Source of the DNA: Polaromonas sp. P2-4 | Lineage (GTDB): Bacteria > Pseudomonadota > Gammaproteobacteria > Burkholderiales > Burkholderiaceae_C | Assembly (NCBI GenBank): GCA_024703855.1 | Contig: CP087965.1 | Location: forward strand, 70,001-134,000 | Direction: 5' to 3' | Length of the DNA: 64,000 nt | Shown: positions 9,318-22,452 of the stretch, in pieces | Layout of the letters: each line of letters opens with the position of its first letter | How positions within the stretch are numbered: the first letter of the stretch is position 1 | Translations under genes and position numbers: made by a program | Notes under the pieces: model-generated | The model's database searches: none | Told to the model about the DNA's origin: nothing | Seen by the model: only the letters and a program-made list of their open reading frames with translations

Positions 9318-11281
9318 GTGGCCATTCCCCAATCATTTATCCAGGAGTTGTTAGCGCGCCGACGTGGTGGACATCGTCGGGCGCTATGTGCAGCTCAAAA
9401 AGGCGGGGCCAATTTCATGGGCCTGTGCCCGTTTCACGGCGAAAAGTCGCCCTCTTTCAGCGTCAGCCCTGCCAAGCAGTTCTACCACTGCTTTGGCTGC
9501 GGCAAAAACGGCAACGCCATCAGTTTTTTGATGGACCACGCCGGCATGACCTTTGTTGAGGCCGTGAAAGACCTGGCCCAGCAGTACGGCCTGCAGGTGC
9601 CCGAAGACGACGTATCGCCGCAAGACCGGGCCAAGGCCGCGCAAATGCGTGAGCAGCAGGCCACGCTGACCAGCGTGCTCGAAAAAGCGGCTGTCGCCTA
9701 CATCAAGCAGTTGCGCGTCTCCGAGCGGGCGATTGACTACTTCAAGGGCCGCGGCCTCTCGGGCGAAATCGCCAAGACCTTTGGCCTGGGCTACGCCCCC
9801 GAAGGCTGGCGCAGTCTCGCCAGTGTGTTTCCGGACTACAACGATCCGCTGCTGGTGGAGAGCGGTCTCGTCATTACCGGCGAGGCCGGTGAAGAAAACA
9901 CGCAAGGTGAGGCCAAACGCTACGACCGCTTCCGCGACCGGGTGATGTTCCCCATCCGCAACGTCAAGGGCGAATGCATAGGCTTCGGCGGCCGCGTGCT
10001 GGGCGATGAGAAACCCAAATACCTGAACTCCCCCGAAACCCCGGTCTTCAGCAAGGGCCGCGAGCTCTACGGCCTGTTTGAAGCGCGCACCGCCCTGCGC
10101 GAGCACGGTTACGCACTGGTCACCGAAGGTTATATGGACGTGGTGGCGCTGGCCCAGCTCGGTTTTGCCAACGCCGTGGCCACGCTGGGCACGGCCTGCA
10201 CCGCCGACCATGTGCAAAAGCTGTTTCGCTTCACCGATTCCGTGGTCTTCAGCTTTGACGGCGACAGCGCCGGACGACGCGCCGCGCGCAAGGCGCTGGA
10301 TGCCGCCCTGCCCTTTGCCACCGACGTGCGTACCGTCAAGTTTTTGTTTTTGCCGGCAGAGCACGACCCCGACAGCTACATCCGCGAACACGGCAAGGAA
10401 GGCTTTGCGGCCTATGTCAGCAAAGCCGTGCCGCTGAGCCGTTTTCTGCTCGAAGCTGCGGCCGAAGGCTGCGACATGGACACCGCGGAAGGCCGCGCCC
10501 ACATGGCCAGCAACGCCCGCCCGCTCTGGAGCCTGTTGCCCGACGGCGCCCTGAAGCACCAGCTGCTGGCCGAGATGGCCGACCAGGTGATGATTGACAG
10601 CCGCGAGCTGCTGCAACTGTGGCAACCGGCCACCGCCAGCCACAAGGGAAGCTATAAAAATAATAGCAGCTCACGCCCATCAAACAAGGACGGAAAGCCA
10701 AATTCATTCAAAAAACCGGCCCCAAGGCAGGACATCGTGGAATTCCCGGACTACCCCATGAATCTGCACGAAGAGGTCGACTACTCATCGTCCGAGCCCT
10801 ACTTTGCGCCACCGGCCGTCACAGGCGACAAAGGTTCGGCGCGCCGCTTTGCGCGCCCGGCCGGGGGGCCAGCCGCGCGCCGCGCCGCGTGACCGGCCGC
10901 ATCCTGCCCGCCAGCCGCGAAGACCGGGTGCTGCGCCTGCTACTGACCGAGCCGCAAAGCTGGGACCGGCTCAGCACCGAAGAGCACCATTTGCTGCTGG
11001 AGCTGCCGGCCCCCCACGGGCCGCTGTTTGTGTGGCTGGAAAGCCAGTTGCATGAGCATGGCCCCCTGCCTTGGGCGGCCCTGCGTGAAGGCTTGCGGGG
11101 CCACGCCCACGAGCATTACGCCGTGACCCAGCTGGCCCAGATTCCCGAGGGCGTGGAGTCCGACTGGAACGAAATGCGCGGCATTTTGACGCAACTGCTG
11201 GATTTAAAGCTCGAAGGCGAAAAATCCGACCTGGCCGCCCGGGCCGCCACCGACCCGGCCGCTTTTCAGCGTTTGCGCTGA
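9318..11281 (+). CDS. dnaG: DNA primase DnaG, three frameshifts
   Basis: Essential primase making RNA primers at the replication fork. Repaired length about 655 residues: CHC2 zinc finger (CPFHGEKSPSF...FYHCFGCGKNGNA), Toprim domain (TEGYMDVVALAQLGF, FSFDGDSAGRRAARKAL), a low-complexity linker, and the DnaB-binding domain (REDRVLRLLLTEPQSW...). Breaks: near 9358 (two bases lost) and 9405-9408 (one G lost) compensate each other and scramble about 17 residues that should read DVVDIVGRYVQLKK; a third in the G6 run at 10863-10868 gives a false stop at 10892 before the C-terminal domain. GTG 9318 is chosen because VAIPQSFIQELLAR matches the family start. Confidence 0.93.
10651..10678. repeat. Dispersed AGCTAT/ATAGC repeat, copy 4, inside dnaG
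   Basis: GCTATAAAAATAATAGCAGC followed by TCACGCCC. It lies in frame within the dnaG linker, encoding part of SYKNNSSSRPSN, so a normally intergenic repeat has been tolerated as coding sequence. Confidence 0.65.
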
Positions 11282-11322
11282 GCTGACCGAGCAATCCAGA
11301 GCCAAAAAAGCAGCAGCAAAAT

Positions 11323-11351
11323 CAGGCACTTAAGAGAAAAAACGGTATAAT
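11323..11351 (+). promoter_or_regulatory. Candidate promoter in the dnaG-rpoD gap
   Basis: A perfect -10 box TATAAT sits at 11346-11351; the -35 region is poor (CAGGCA about 17 bp upstream). It would give rpoD a leader of about 310 nt. The rest of the gap (11282-11671) shows no ORF or RNA gene I recognise; GGAGG at 11662-11666 is the rpoD ribosome-binding site. Confidence 0.5.
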
Positions 11352-11671
11352 CCGATTTTCACGGCAAGAGCGACAGCAACACCTCCGGCACCGGCCCCCT
11401 TAGACCCAAGGGAACTCACACACGAGACGGCCAACTTCCCGCAAGGACTGCACACCAAATGTTCGCCCAAACAGCTTGCCTTAAAGAATGACCCGCCGCG
11501 TGCTCTGGATGCCATCGATGCATTTGTACAAGCTGGCTTGTTTTTTTACCTTCTCTCGTTTTTGAGTTCTGAATCTTTGTCACCTGCCTTGACTCCGGTC
11601 AGGCGCAAGGCGCATTTTGTTTACTGGTAATTGATCGATCGCTAAACCTGTTTCCGACACCTGGAGGTCTC

Positions 11672-14125
<2,454 letters not shown>

Positions 14126-14158
14126 AACGCATCGGGCGCTGCAAAGCGCGATCAAAAC

Positions 14159-14197
14159 AAAAGCCGCATTCCGTTTCAACGGGCTGCGGCTTTTTTT
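14159..14197 (+). terminator. Rho-independent terminator of rpoD
   Basis: Stem AAAAGCCGCA / TGCGGCTTTT around a 16-nt loop, followed by more T residues, 33 bp after the rpoD stop. Confidence 0.85.
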
Positions 14198-14241
14198 CAT
14201 TGGAAATTACAAGCCTTTTCGGCCTACAGCCCTTTCCGGAT

Positions 14242-14269
14242 GGGCGTAAGCAGCTATTAAAACCGTAGC
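14242..14269. repeat. Dispersed AGCTAT/ATAGC repeat, copy 5
   Basis: GGGCGTAAGCAGCTATTAAA followed by ACCGTAGC, between rpoD and the convergent ligI gene. Confidence 0.7.
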
Positions 14270-14292
14270 AACAGGCGCACCCGCTTGCGCTC

Positions 14293-15206
<914 letters not shown>

Positions 15207-16196
15207 TCAGTCGGGTTTGATGCCGGCTTCACGCACCAGCTTGTCGTAACGCTGGCGCTCGCTGTGGATCAGGCCGGCGACCATGGCCATGCTGCCGGGG
15301 AGGACCTCGCCGCCCACGGCCGTCATGCGCTGCTGCACTTCCGGGGTCTTCAGCGCTTTTTGCACCTCGGCGTGCAGTTGGGCCACGATGGCTTTGGGCA
15401 TGGCAGCCGGCGCCATCAGCGCATACCAGACCGAGGCTTCGAAACCGGGAAAGCCGGACTCGGCAATGGTCGGAACGTCGGGGAAAATGGCAGAGCGGTT
15501 CGGGCTGAGCACGGCCAGCACCTTGAGCTTGCCGCTGATCACATGCGGACGCACCTCCAGCGCATTCATGGCCAGCAGCGGCACCTGGCCGCCAATGACG
15601 TCGGTGATGGCCTGTGCCCCGCCCCGGTAAGGAATGTGCTGCAGTTGCATGCCGGCTGCGCGGGCGAACAGCTCTGCCGCCATGTGCGGTGTGGAACCGT
15701 TGCCGGGACTGGCAAACGCCATCGAGCCTGGTTTGGCTTTGGCGGCTTCGATCAGCTTGCTGACCGAGGCATAAGGAACGCTGGTGTTGGCCGCAATGAC
15801 CACGGGCACGCGGCCCACCAGCGAGATCGCCACCAGCTCGCGCTCGGCGTCAAACGGTGCGGGCTGGTACAAGGCCATGTTGGCCGCCAGCGCATTGGCC
15901 GCGAGCATCAGGGTGTAGCCGTCGGCCGGCGCATCAATGACCTGCTTCACCGCGATGTTGGTGCCCGCGCCCGGCTTGTTGTCCACGATGAAGGGCTGGC
16001 CCAGGCTGCCGGCCAGGCTCTGGCCCAGGGTGCGCGCGACGATGTCCACCGCACCACCGGCGGAATAACCGACGACGATTTTGACCGGCTTGGCCGGATA
16101 GGCTTGTGCCGACACCTGCAGTGGCAACACAGTCGCAGCGGCGGCCAGCAGGCCCACCAGGCCAATTAGGCCGGAGCGAAGAAACGTAATTTTCAT
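15207..16196 (-). CDS. Bug/TctC-family periplasmic solute-binding protein (lig operon)
   Basis: Intact 329-residue receptor with signal peptide (MKITFLRSGLIGLVGLLAAA ... VSAQ). The Bug fold is clear from YPAKPVKIVVGYSAGGAVDI, VDNKPGAGTNIAV, ADGYTLMLAANA and the C-terminal KLVREAGIKPD. Bug proteins bind carboxylates in the periplasm; some serve tripartite TctABC carriers, others are orphan sensors. No TctAB is encoded here. Its position between ligI and ligK suggests an aromatic or tricarboxylate intermediate as ligand, which is inference. Confidence 0.88.
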   Translation of the reverse strand: MKITFLRSGLIGLVGLLAAAATVLPLQVSAQAYPAKPVKIVVGYSAGGAVDIVARTLGQSLAGSLGQPFIVDNKPGAGTNIAVKQVIDAPADGYTLMLAANALAANMALYQPAPFDAERELVAISLVGRVPVVIAANTSVPYASVSKLIEAAKAKPGSMAFASPGNGSTPHMAAELFARAAGMQLQHIPYRGGAQAITDVIGGQVPLLAMNALEVRPHVISGKLKVLAVLSPNRSAIFPDVPTIAESGFPGFEASVWYALMAPAAMPKAIVAQLHAEVQKALKTPEVQQRMTAVGGEVLPGSMAMVAGLIHSERQRYDKLVREAGIKPD

Positions 16197-16224
16197 GATG
16201 CTGATTTCGGGGTTAACAGGGGAT

Positions 16225-16919
16225 TCAATCGATGTACCGGAGGCCGGCTTTTTCCAGCGGCTCGCGCATGTTGTACAGGTCCAGGCCCAACACACCGGCG
16301 GCGAACTTTTCGCGTTTTTCACCTTCAAGGCTTTCGCGCTTCTCCGCCGCGTCCGCCACTTGCTGGGCCATGGCGGCGGGCACCACCACCACGCCATCGG
16401 TGTCGGCGATCACCACGTCACCCGGATTGACCAGGGCACCGGCGCACACCACGGGAATATTGACCGAGCCGAGCGTGGCCTTGATGGTGCCCTTGGCGTG
16501 AATGGCGCGGCTGAATACCGGGAAGCCCATTTTTTCCAGCTCGTCAACGTCGCGGACACCGGCATCAATAATCAGCCCCTTGGCACCGCGTGCCTGGAAC
16601 GAGGTGGCCAGCAGGTCGCCAAAAAAACCATCGAAATTGTCGGTGGTGCAGGCGGCCACGGCCACATCGCCGGGCTGCAACTGCTCGGCCGCCACATGCA
16701 TCATCCAGTTGTCGCCGGGCTGCAGCAAAATCGTCACGGCCGTGCCGCAGAGGGCGCGCTTGGGTACACAGGACGCATGTAGGGCTTCATCAAACCGACG
16801 CGGCCCATGGCCTCGTGAAGGGTGGCCACGCCAAAACGCGAAAGCTTTTCTACGGCGGCCTTGTCGGCGCGAACGATGTTGCGCTTGACAACGCCTAATG
16901 GGTTCATGCTCATGATCAT
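16225..16919 (-). CDS. ligK: 4-carboxy-4-hydroxy-2-oxoadipate aldolase (LigK/GalC), one frameshift
   Basis: RraA-fold class II aldolase splitting 4-carboxy-4-hydroxy-2-oxoadipate into pyruvate and oxaloacetate, the last step of the 4,5-cleavage route. About 231 residues: [20 protein letters not shown] and [13 protein letters not shown] at the N-terminus, [20 protein letters not shown], and the metal/substrate region [20 protein letters not shown]. The break near 16758 is one missing G; repaired it reads [20 protein letters not shown] 16919 overlaps the ligJ stop as ATGA; ATG 16913, better spaced from AAAGG, is an alternative start. Confidence 0.88.
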
Positions 16920-17948
16920 TTGCCTTTCAGTTTGAGAGCCGTGTCCAGACGCGTGAACACGCGGGCGCGTTGCCTTCGTAAATCTGGTGACGGTCTTCGT
17001 TGCTCAGAATTTTTGACGCTTCGATGTAGCGCTTGGTATCGTCGTAGTAGTGGCCGGTTTCGGGGTCGATGCCACGCACGGCACCTATCATCTCGCTGGC
17101 AAACAACACGTTCTTGACCGGGATCACGGTGTTGAGCAGGTCAATGCCCGGCTGGTGGTAGACGCAGGTGTCAAAGTAGATGTTGCCCAGCAGATGCTCG
17201 GTGAGCAGGGGCTTTTGAGCTCCTGGGCCAGGCCACGGAAACGCCCCCAGTGGTAAGGCACAGCACCGCCGCCATGGGGAATCAGGAACTTCAGCGTGGG
17301 GAAGTCCTTGAACAGGTCCGACGTGAGGCACTGCATGAAGGCCGTGGTGTCGGCGTTCAGGTAATGCGCGCCGGTGGTGTGAAAGCAGGCGTTGCAGCTG
17401 GTTGACACATGGATCATGGCGGGGATGTCGTACTCCACCATTTTTTCGTAGAGGGGGTACCACTGCCGGTCACTCAAAGGCGGTGAGGTCCAGTGGCCGC
17501 CAGACGGATCGGGATTCAGGTTGATGCCGACATTGCCGAATTCCCTGACGCATTTTTCCAACTCGGGAATGCAGGTCGCAGGGTCCACGCCGGGCGACTG
17601 GGGCAGCATCGCGGCGGGAATAAAATGGTCCGGAAAGAGCTGGCTCACGCGAAAGCACAGCTCGTTGCAAATCGCCGCCCAGGTGGCCGACGCGTTGAAG
17701 TCACCAATGTGGTGGGCCATGAAGCTGGCACGCGGGCTGAAGATGGTGAGGTCGGAGCCGCGCTCATTCATGAGACGCAGCTGGTTTTGCTCGATGCTCT
17801 CGCGCAATTCGTCGTCGCTGATTTTCAGCTCGCTCACCTTGGGGCTAAGGGACGGGTCCTTGATGCCGGCGATTTGCCGGTTACGCCAGTTCTCCAGCGC
17901 CTTGGGGGCCGTGGTGTAGTGGCCGTGGCAGTCAATGATCAGGCTCAT
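16916..17948 (-). CDS. ligJ: 4-oxalomesaconate hydratase (LigJ type), two frameshifts
   Basis: Amidohydrolase-superfamily hydratase forming 4-carboxy-4-hydroxy-2-oxoadipate from 4-oxalomesaconate. Repaired length about 344 residues, close to LigJ. It begins [20 protein letters not shown] (metal HxH) and has [22 protein letters not shown] and [17 protein letters not shown]. Breaks: near 17216, where one A is missing (repaired [20 protein letters not shown]), and near 16960, where repair gives [20 protein letters not shown] and a stop overlapping ligK. AAGGAA precedes the start. It heads the lig block after the binding-protein gene at 17988. Confidence 0.88.
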
Positions 17949-17987
17949 TTTTTCCTTGGGGTTCAGTGGGGTGTGGATCAGTGGGAT

Positions 17988-18677
17988 TCAGGCGGGGGCC
18001 ATGCCATGGCGGCGTTTCGCCTCTGCCGCCTCCGGCGAAGCCATGAAGGCCAGCATCCGGCGCACGGCGTCGCCCTGCGTGGAGGCAGGCCCCAGGCCCG
18101 CCGAGAAGGTGGTGGTGATCTGGACGGCGTCGGGCAGCGGGCCGACCACGGCGATTCCATCGAGATGGATCAACTCGCTCAATTGCTGGAAACCCAGCTC
18201 GACCTCGCCTCGCGCCACCAACCCGCCAACCGGCACACCCGCGGGCGCCTGCACGGCCTTTTGCCGGACATCGGCAGCCATGCCCCAGCGCTCGAACAGC
18301 TCGATCAGCGCAACGCCGCTGGGCCCGGTGGAATAGCCTATGCGTCGCGCGGCCAGCACGGCGCGCCGCAACGCATCTTCGGAACTGATGTCAGGCCACG
18401 GCGCGCCGGCGCGCACGCAGACGGCCACGCCCGAGTCGGCCAAGTCGACATTGCTGCCGGCCACCAGGAATCCGCCGACGGTGAGCTTGTCGATGGCATC
18501 GGATGCAAGGACCACGATATCGAAAGGCTCACCGGCCTGGACGCGGCGCACTGCATCCACGCCGCCAACCGATTCGATGTTGACGGCACAGCCCGAGCTT
18601 TGCTCCCAGGCCGCTGTCAACTCGGCCAGCACCAGGCGGGTGGCCATGGACGAGATTCCACGGAGAGCGGCGCTCAT
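17988..18677 (-). CDS. ModA-like substrate-binding domain protein without a signal peptide
   Basis: Intact 229-residue protein with the type II periplasmic-binding fold of the molybdate-binding group: MSAALRGISSMATRLVLAEL, ESVGGVDAVRRVQAGEPFDI, GYSTGPSGVALIELFERWG, LPDAVQITTTFSAGL. From ATG 18677 no secretion signal is present, and the in-frame extension to 18770 is not signal-like either. It is the first gene of the leftward lig operon, so a cytoplasmic effector-binding or solute role linked to meta-cleavage is possible. The ligand is unknown. Confidence 0.7.
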   Translation of the reverse strand: MSAALRGISSMATRLVLAELTAAWEQSSGCAVNIESVGGVDAVRRVQAGEPFDIVVLASDAIDKLTVGGFLVAGSNVDLADSGVAVCVRAGAPWPDISSEDALRRAVLAARRIGYSTGPSGVALIELFERWGMAADVRQKAVQAPAGVPVGGLVARGEVELGFQQLSELIHLDGIAVVGPLPDAVQITTTFSAGLGPASTQGDAVRRMLAFMASPEAAEAKRRHGMAPA

Positions 18678-18787
18678 ACGGGTACGCCCCGCGTGGGGGC
18701 AACGACAGCTTGAAGTCCAACAACCATGGGCTGATTTTGTCGCCAGCGCCGCACCAGGGAAAGCCAACATGCCCGCTAGCAGCTATA

Positions 18788-18808
18788 ACAAACCAGCATA
18801 ATGTTTGT
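18788..18808. promoter_or_regulatory. Candidate LysR-type operator between the lig operon and its regulator
   Basis: Interrupted dyad ACAAAC-N9-GTTTGT (18788-18793, 18803-18808), about 20 bp before the LysR start and 110 bp before the divergent gene. Its size and position suit a LysR-type site shared by the divergent promoters; binding is inferred. Confidence 0.4.
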
Positions 18809-18827
18809 CTCGCTATTCAAACGACCC

Positions 18828-19729
18828 ATGGACCTCAAACAGCTCGAATACTTTGTCAGGGTGGCCGAGCTCGGCAGCTTCACCCGCGCTGCGCTTGCGC
18901 TGGACATTGCCCAGCCGGCGCTGAGCCGGCAGGTTCGACTGCTGGAAGTGGAGCTGCGCCAGAACCTGTTGATACGCAACGGCCGCGGCGCCGTGCCCAC
19001 CGAAGCCGGCCAGCTGCTGCTGGCGCACGCCCGCGGCATTCTGCACCAGGTGGCCCGTGCGAGAGAAGAACTGGGGCGGGTGCGCGGCGCGCTCGACGGG
19101 CGCGTGGCCATCGGCTTGCCCCCAGCCTGGCGCGGGCGCTGACGGTGCCGCTGACACGTGCGTTTCGTGCGCAAATGCCGGACGCCACCATTTCCATCAG
19201 CGAAGGTTTGTCGGTCGCCCTCCAGGAAGACCTGGTCAACGGTCGACTCGACATTGCCGTGCTGTACAACGCCCAGCCCACGGGCGACATCGAGATCAGC
19301 CCGCTGATGGAGGAGGAGCTGTTATTGGTGCAGGCCCGTCCCCCGGGACCGCATGAGGACCCGCCCTCCCAACCCATCACCCTCCAGTCATTGGCGACCT
19401 TGCCGCTGGTGATCCCGAGCCGGCCCAACGCCATCCGGATGCGGGTGGAGTCTGAACTCGCCGCAGCCGCCTTAAGGCCGACCATTGCCCTTGAAATTGA
19501 TGGCGTCTCAGCCATTCTGGACCTGGTGGCCGACGGCGCTGGCCATGCCATTTTGAGCCGCAACGCGGTGGCCAGTTCGCTGCGCCCGTCGGCTTTTACG
19601 CTGCGCCAGATTGGCGATGCCGCATTGCGCATCGAGGTGTCGCTTGCCACCAGTGCACGCCGCCCGTCCACCCTGACGCAACAAACCACGCTGCAACTGC
19701 TGCGCCAGATCGCTGCCAGATACCTCTGA
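18828..19729 (+). CDS. LysR-family regulator of the gallate/protocatechuate genes (GalR/LigR-like), one frameshift
   Basis: LysR-type activator of about 300 residues: winged helix MDLKQLEYFVRVAELGSFTR ... AQPALSRQVRLLE and an effector-binding domain with TISISEGLSVALQEDLVNGR and ILDLVADGAGHAILSRNAV. The frame breaks at 19121-19125: five C should be six, giving IGLPPSLARALTVPLTRAFR. Being divergent from the lig operon and upstream of the dioxygenase gene, it probably responds to a gallate/protocatechuate intermediate. About 260 bp follow with no gene, only a dispersed repeat copy. Confidence 0.83.
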
Positions 19730-19814
19730 GCGGCTGGAACGTGCCTGCAGCCATGCCGATGTCATCGGTATGGGCGATTCCATAAGAGTTTTGATGCCAT
19801 AGCCCAACGGCTAC

Positions 19815-19842
19815 GGGCGTAGACAGCTATCAAAAACATAGC
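19815..19842. repeat. Dispersed AGCTAT/ATAGC repeat, copy 6
   Basis: GGGCGTAGACAGCTATCAAA followed by AACATAGC, in the gap between the LysR and dioxygenase genes. Confidence 0.7.
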
Positions 19843-19987
19843 GGAATGGATCACTAAAAGCCGCCCTTACCAACACGGCACATCCTTGATTTATGGGATA
19901 GCCGAAGTTTGACTATTTCAAATCGCTATAACTGCTAGTGCCCCGTGGCGCTTATCAGCGGAAGGCGGACTTCGCACAATACGGGCC

Positions 19988-21306
19988 ATGGCCACCCTAC
20001 TTGGCGCAGTCGCCGCCTCACACACGCCCACCATCGGCTTTGCGCTGGACAGCGGCAAGCAGGCCGATCCGGTGTGGGCACCCATTTTCGAGGCTTTCGA
20101 GCCGCCCCGCCGCTGGCTTGCCGAACAAAAACCCGACGCCCTGGTGGTGATCTACAACGACCACATCAGTTCGTTCTTTTTGGACCACTACTCGGCGTTT
20201 TCACTGGGCGTGGGGGAGCAGTATCCGGTGGCCGACGAAGGGGGTGGCAGCCGCGGCCTGCCGCCCATTGCCGGCCACCCGCTGCTTGCCGCGCACATTG
20301 GCCAGTCGGTCATGGCCGATGCCTTCGACCTGTCCTTCTTCCAGGGTCGGGCGCTGGACCACGGCTGCTTTTCACCGCTGTCGCTGCTGCTGCCCCACCC
20401 ACCGGGTCCAGGGGTGGCTGGCCGCTTCCGATCATCCCGCTGCAGGTGGGCGTGCTGCAATTTCCCATGCCGACTGCGCGGCGCTGCTTCGAGTTGGGCA
20501 AGGCGCTGCGCCGCGCCATCGAAAGTTACCCCGAGCCACTGCGCATCGCCATCGTGGCGACGGGCGGCCTGTCGCACCAGGTCCACGGCGAGCGCGCGGG
20601 CTTCAACAACCCGGCCTGGGACCAGACGTTTCTCGATCTCATCGAGCACGACCCTGAGCGCCTGGCCGACCTGACCCAGGCCGAACTGGTCGAGCTGGGT
20701 GGCGCGGAAGGGGCCGAAGTCATCATGTGGCTGGTGATGCGCGGGGCCTTGTCCGCATCGGTACGCAAGGTCCACCAAAGCTATTACCTGCCGTCCATGA
20801 CGGGCATCGCCACCGCCATCTACGAAAACCGCAGCCACCCACCCGTGGCGGGTGAAGTAGAGCGCCATCTGCATCAATCGCAATTGCAGCTGCAGGGCGC
20901 CGAACGGCTGGCCGGCACTTACCCCTACACGCTGGCGCGCAGCGTCAAGGCGCTTCGGATCAACCGCTTTTGCATGCCATGACGCAGCCGGCCCACCGGC
21001 AGGCCTTTTGCAGGATGAAGAAACCTCCTATGCCGCTGCAGGCCTGACTGATGAGGAAAGCGGCCTGCTGCGCATGACTGGCGCGGCCTGATCCATTACG
21101 GTGTGATCTTTTTCGTGCTGGAAAAGTGGGGCGCGGTCCTGGGTATCCGCAACCTGCACATCTACGCCGCCATGCGCGGTCAGAGCCTGGCCGAATTCCA
21201 GCAAACACGCAATGCGCCCGGCGCGCTGTACTCGGTCGGGACACTCAAGGGCGACGATGCTGCCCGGGCGCCGGCCCACCCCACTTCCCCGGAGCAAACA
21301 TCTTGA
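19988..21306 (+). CDS. galA: Gallate dioxygenase-type extradiol dioxygenase, LigB-LigA fusion, four frameshifts
   Basis: Class III Fe(II) ring-cleavage enzyme, about 440 residues. The N-terminal LigB-like catalytic domain has MATLLGAVAASHTPTIGFAL (metal His), VIYNDHISSFFLDHYSAFSL, DHGCFSPLSLLLPH and IVATGGLSHQVHGERAGFNN. The C-terminal part is LigA-like: WRGLIHYGVIFFVLEKWGAV and NLHIYAAMRGQSLAEFQQTR. A single chain of this order is the architecture of GalA/DesB gallate dioxygenases, unlike the two-subunit LigAB. Breaks: near 20400, 20969 (T missing), 21010 (T missing) and 21078 (A missing). Activity on gallate versus protocatechuate cannot be settled from sequence. Confidence 0.8.
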
Positions 21307-22298
21307 TATCACGGACTGCCCAACAACTACTTGCCGCCACCGCGCTGACGGCAACGCTTGCCCATGCCCAAACGGGCGCAGCGGCAAATACACCGACGGC
21401 CTACCCTGAGCCGGCCGATTCAGAATCGTCGTTCCGTTCACACCGGGTGGCAGCACGGACATACTCGCGCGCCATGGGTCAGGAGCTGACAAAAGCCTGG
21501 GGCCAGCCGGTCATCATTGAGAACGTGCCGGGTGCGGGCGGCAGCATCGGTGCCGAAAAGGTGGCCAAGGCAACGCCCGACGGCTACACCTTGCTGATGG
21601 GCCACATCGGTACCCTGGCGGTGAACCCGTCTCTTTACCCGGCTTTGCCCTATGACCCGGTGAAAAGCTTTGCGCCGGTGGCCTGGGTGGCGCGTGTGCC
21701 CAATGTGCTGGTGGTACACCCGTCGGTCAAGGCCAACTCGGTGAAGGAACTGGTGGCACTGGCCAAGGCCAGGCCCGGCCAGCTCAACTACGGCTCGGGC
21801 GGCAACGGCAGCGCGGCGAATCTGGCCACCGAGTACTTCAAGCTGCAGACCGGTGCCTCGCTGCTGCACATTCCTTACCGGGGCACGGGACCGGCCGTCA
21901 CCGACCTGATGGGCGGGCAGATTCAGCTGCTGTTTACCGGCGCGCCTGCGGTGCTGGGCCAGATCAAAAGCGGCCAGTTGCGGGCGCTCGCCGTGTCCTC
22001 GCCCCAGCGCCTCGCGGCCCTGCCCGACCTGCCCACCGTGGCGGAAGCCGGCTACAAGGATTTCGAAGCCGACCAGTGGTACGGCGTCGTGGCGCCGGCC
22101 GGCATCCCGCGCGACATCGTGAACAAGCTCAACGCGCAGATCAACCAGTCGCTGGCGTCCAACGAACTCAAAACCCGGCTGGCCAACGAAGGTGCCATCG
22201 CCGCACCCACCACACCCGAAGCCTTTGGCCAGCTCATCGTGCGCGAAATTGCGCGCTGGAAACCGGTGATTCAGTCGGGCCGGGTCAAAGCAGATTAA
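21303..22298 (+). CDS. Bug/TctC-family solute-binding protein (gallate cluster), compensated frameshift pair
   Basis: 331-residue receptor; TTG 21303 overlaps the galA stop and is followed by the signal peptide LISRTAQQLLAATALTATLA. Typical Bug features are IENVPGAGGSIGAEKVAKAT, PDGYTLLMGH, LHIPYRGTGPAVTDLMGGQI and the end IQSGRVKAD. Between about 21418 and 21475 the literal frame is wrong; the neighbouring frame there reads RIVVPFTPGGSTDILAR, the conserved first ligand loop, so two opposing indels are present although the ORF stays open. Likely co-expressed with galA. Confidence 0.83.
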   Translation: MISRTAQQLLAATALTATLAHAQTGAAANTPTAYPEPADSESSFRSHRVAARTYSRAMGQELTKAWGQPVIIENVPGAGGSIGAEKVAKATPDGYTLLMGHIGTLAVNPSLYPALPYDPVKSFAPVAWVARVPNVLVVHPSVKANSVKELVALAKARPGQLNYGSGGNGSAANLATEYFKLQTGASLLHIPYRGTGPAVTDLMGGQIQLLFTGAPAVLGQIKSGQLRALAVSSPQRLAALPDLPTVAEAGYKDFEADQWYGVVAPAGIPRDIVNKLNAQINQSLASNELKTRLANEGAIAAPTTPEAFGQLIVREIARWKPVIQSGRVKAD

Positions 22299-22329
22299 TG
22301 AGCTTTCCATAATTCGTGACAGCCTCCAT

Positions 22330-22409
22330 GTCATTGCAGGCGCAGCGCGGCAATCCATGGCTGCGCTTGATCGACGATGGATCGCCACGGCCTGCGGCCT
22401 CGCGATGAC
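22330..22409. repeat. Imperfect 80-bp palindrome (intergenic MITE/REP-like)
   Basis: Arms GTCATTGCAGGCGCAGCG... and ...CCTGCGGCCTCGCGATGAC pair imperfectly, with CAATCCATGG / GATGGATCG in the inner part. It fills most of the gap between the Bug and LivK-like genes and has no ORF of its own. Confidence 0.5.
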
Positions 22410-22452
22410 GAGGCGGTGCGTAGTCAATTTTTCAACTAAAACAGGAGACATC

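Noticed and set aside
18773..18796. A further copy of the dispersed repeat (CTAGCAGCTATAACAAAC)
   Set aside because: Only the AGCAGCTAT half matches; the ATAGC arm and the GGGCGC end are missing.
19988..21306. Separate ligB and ligA genes
   Set aside because: After repairing the T and A runs there is no stop or new start between the two domains, so a fused GalA-type chain is the simpler reading.
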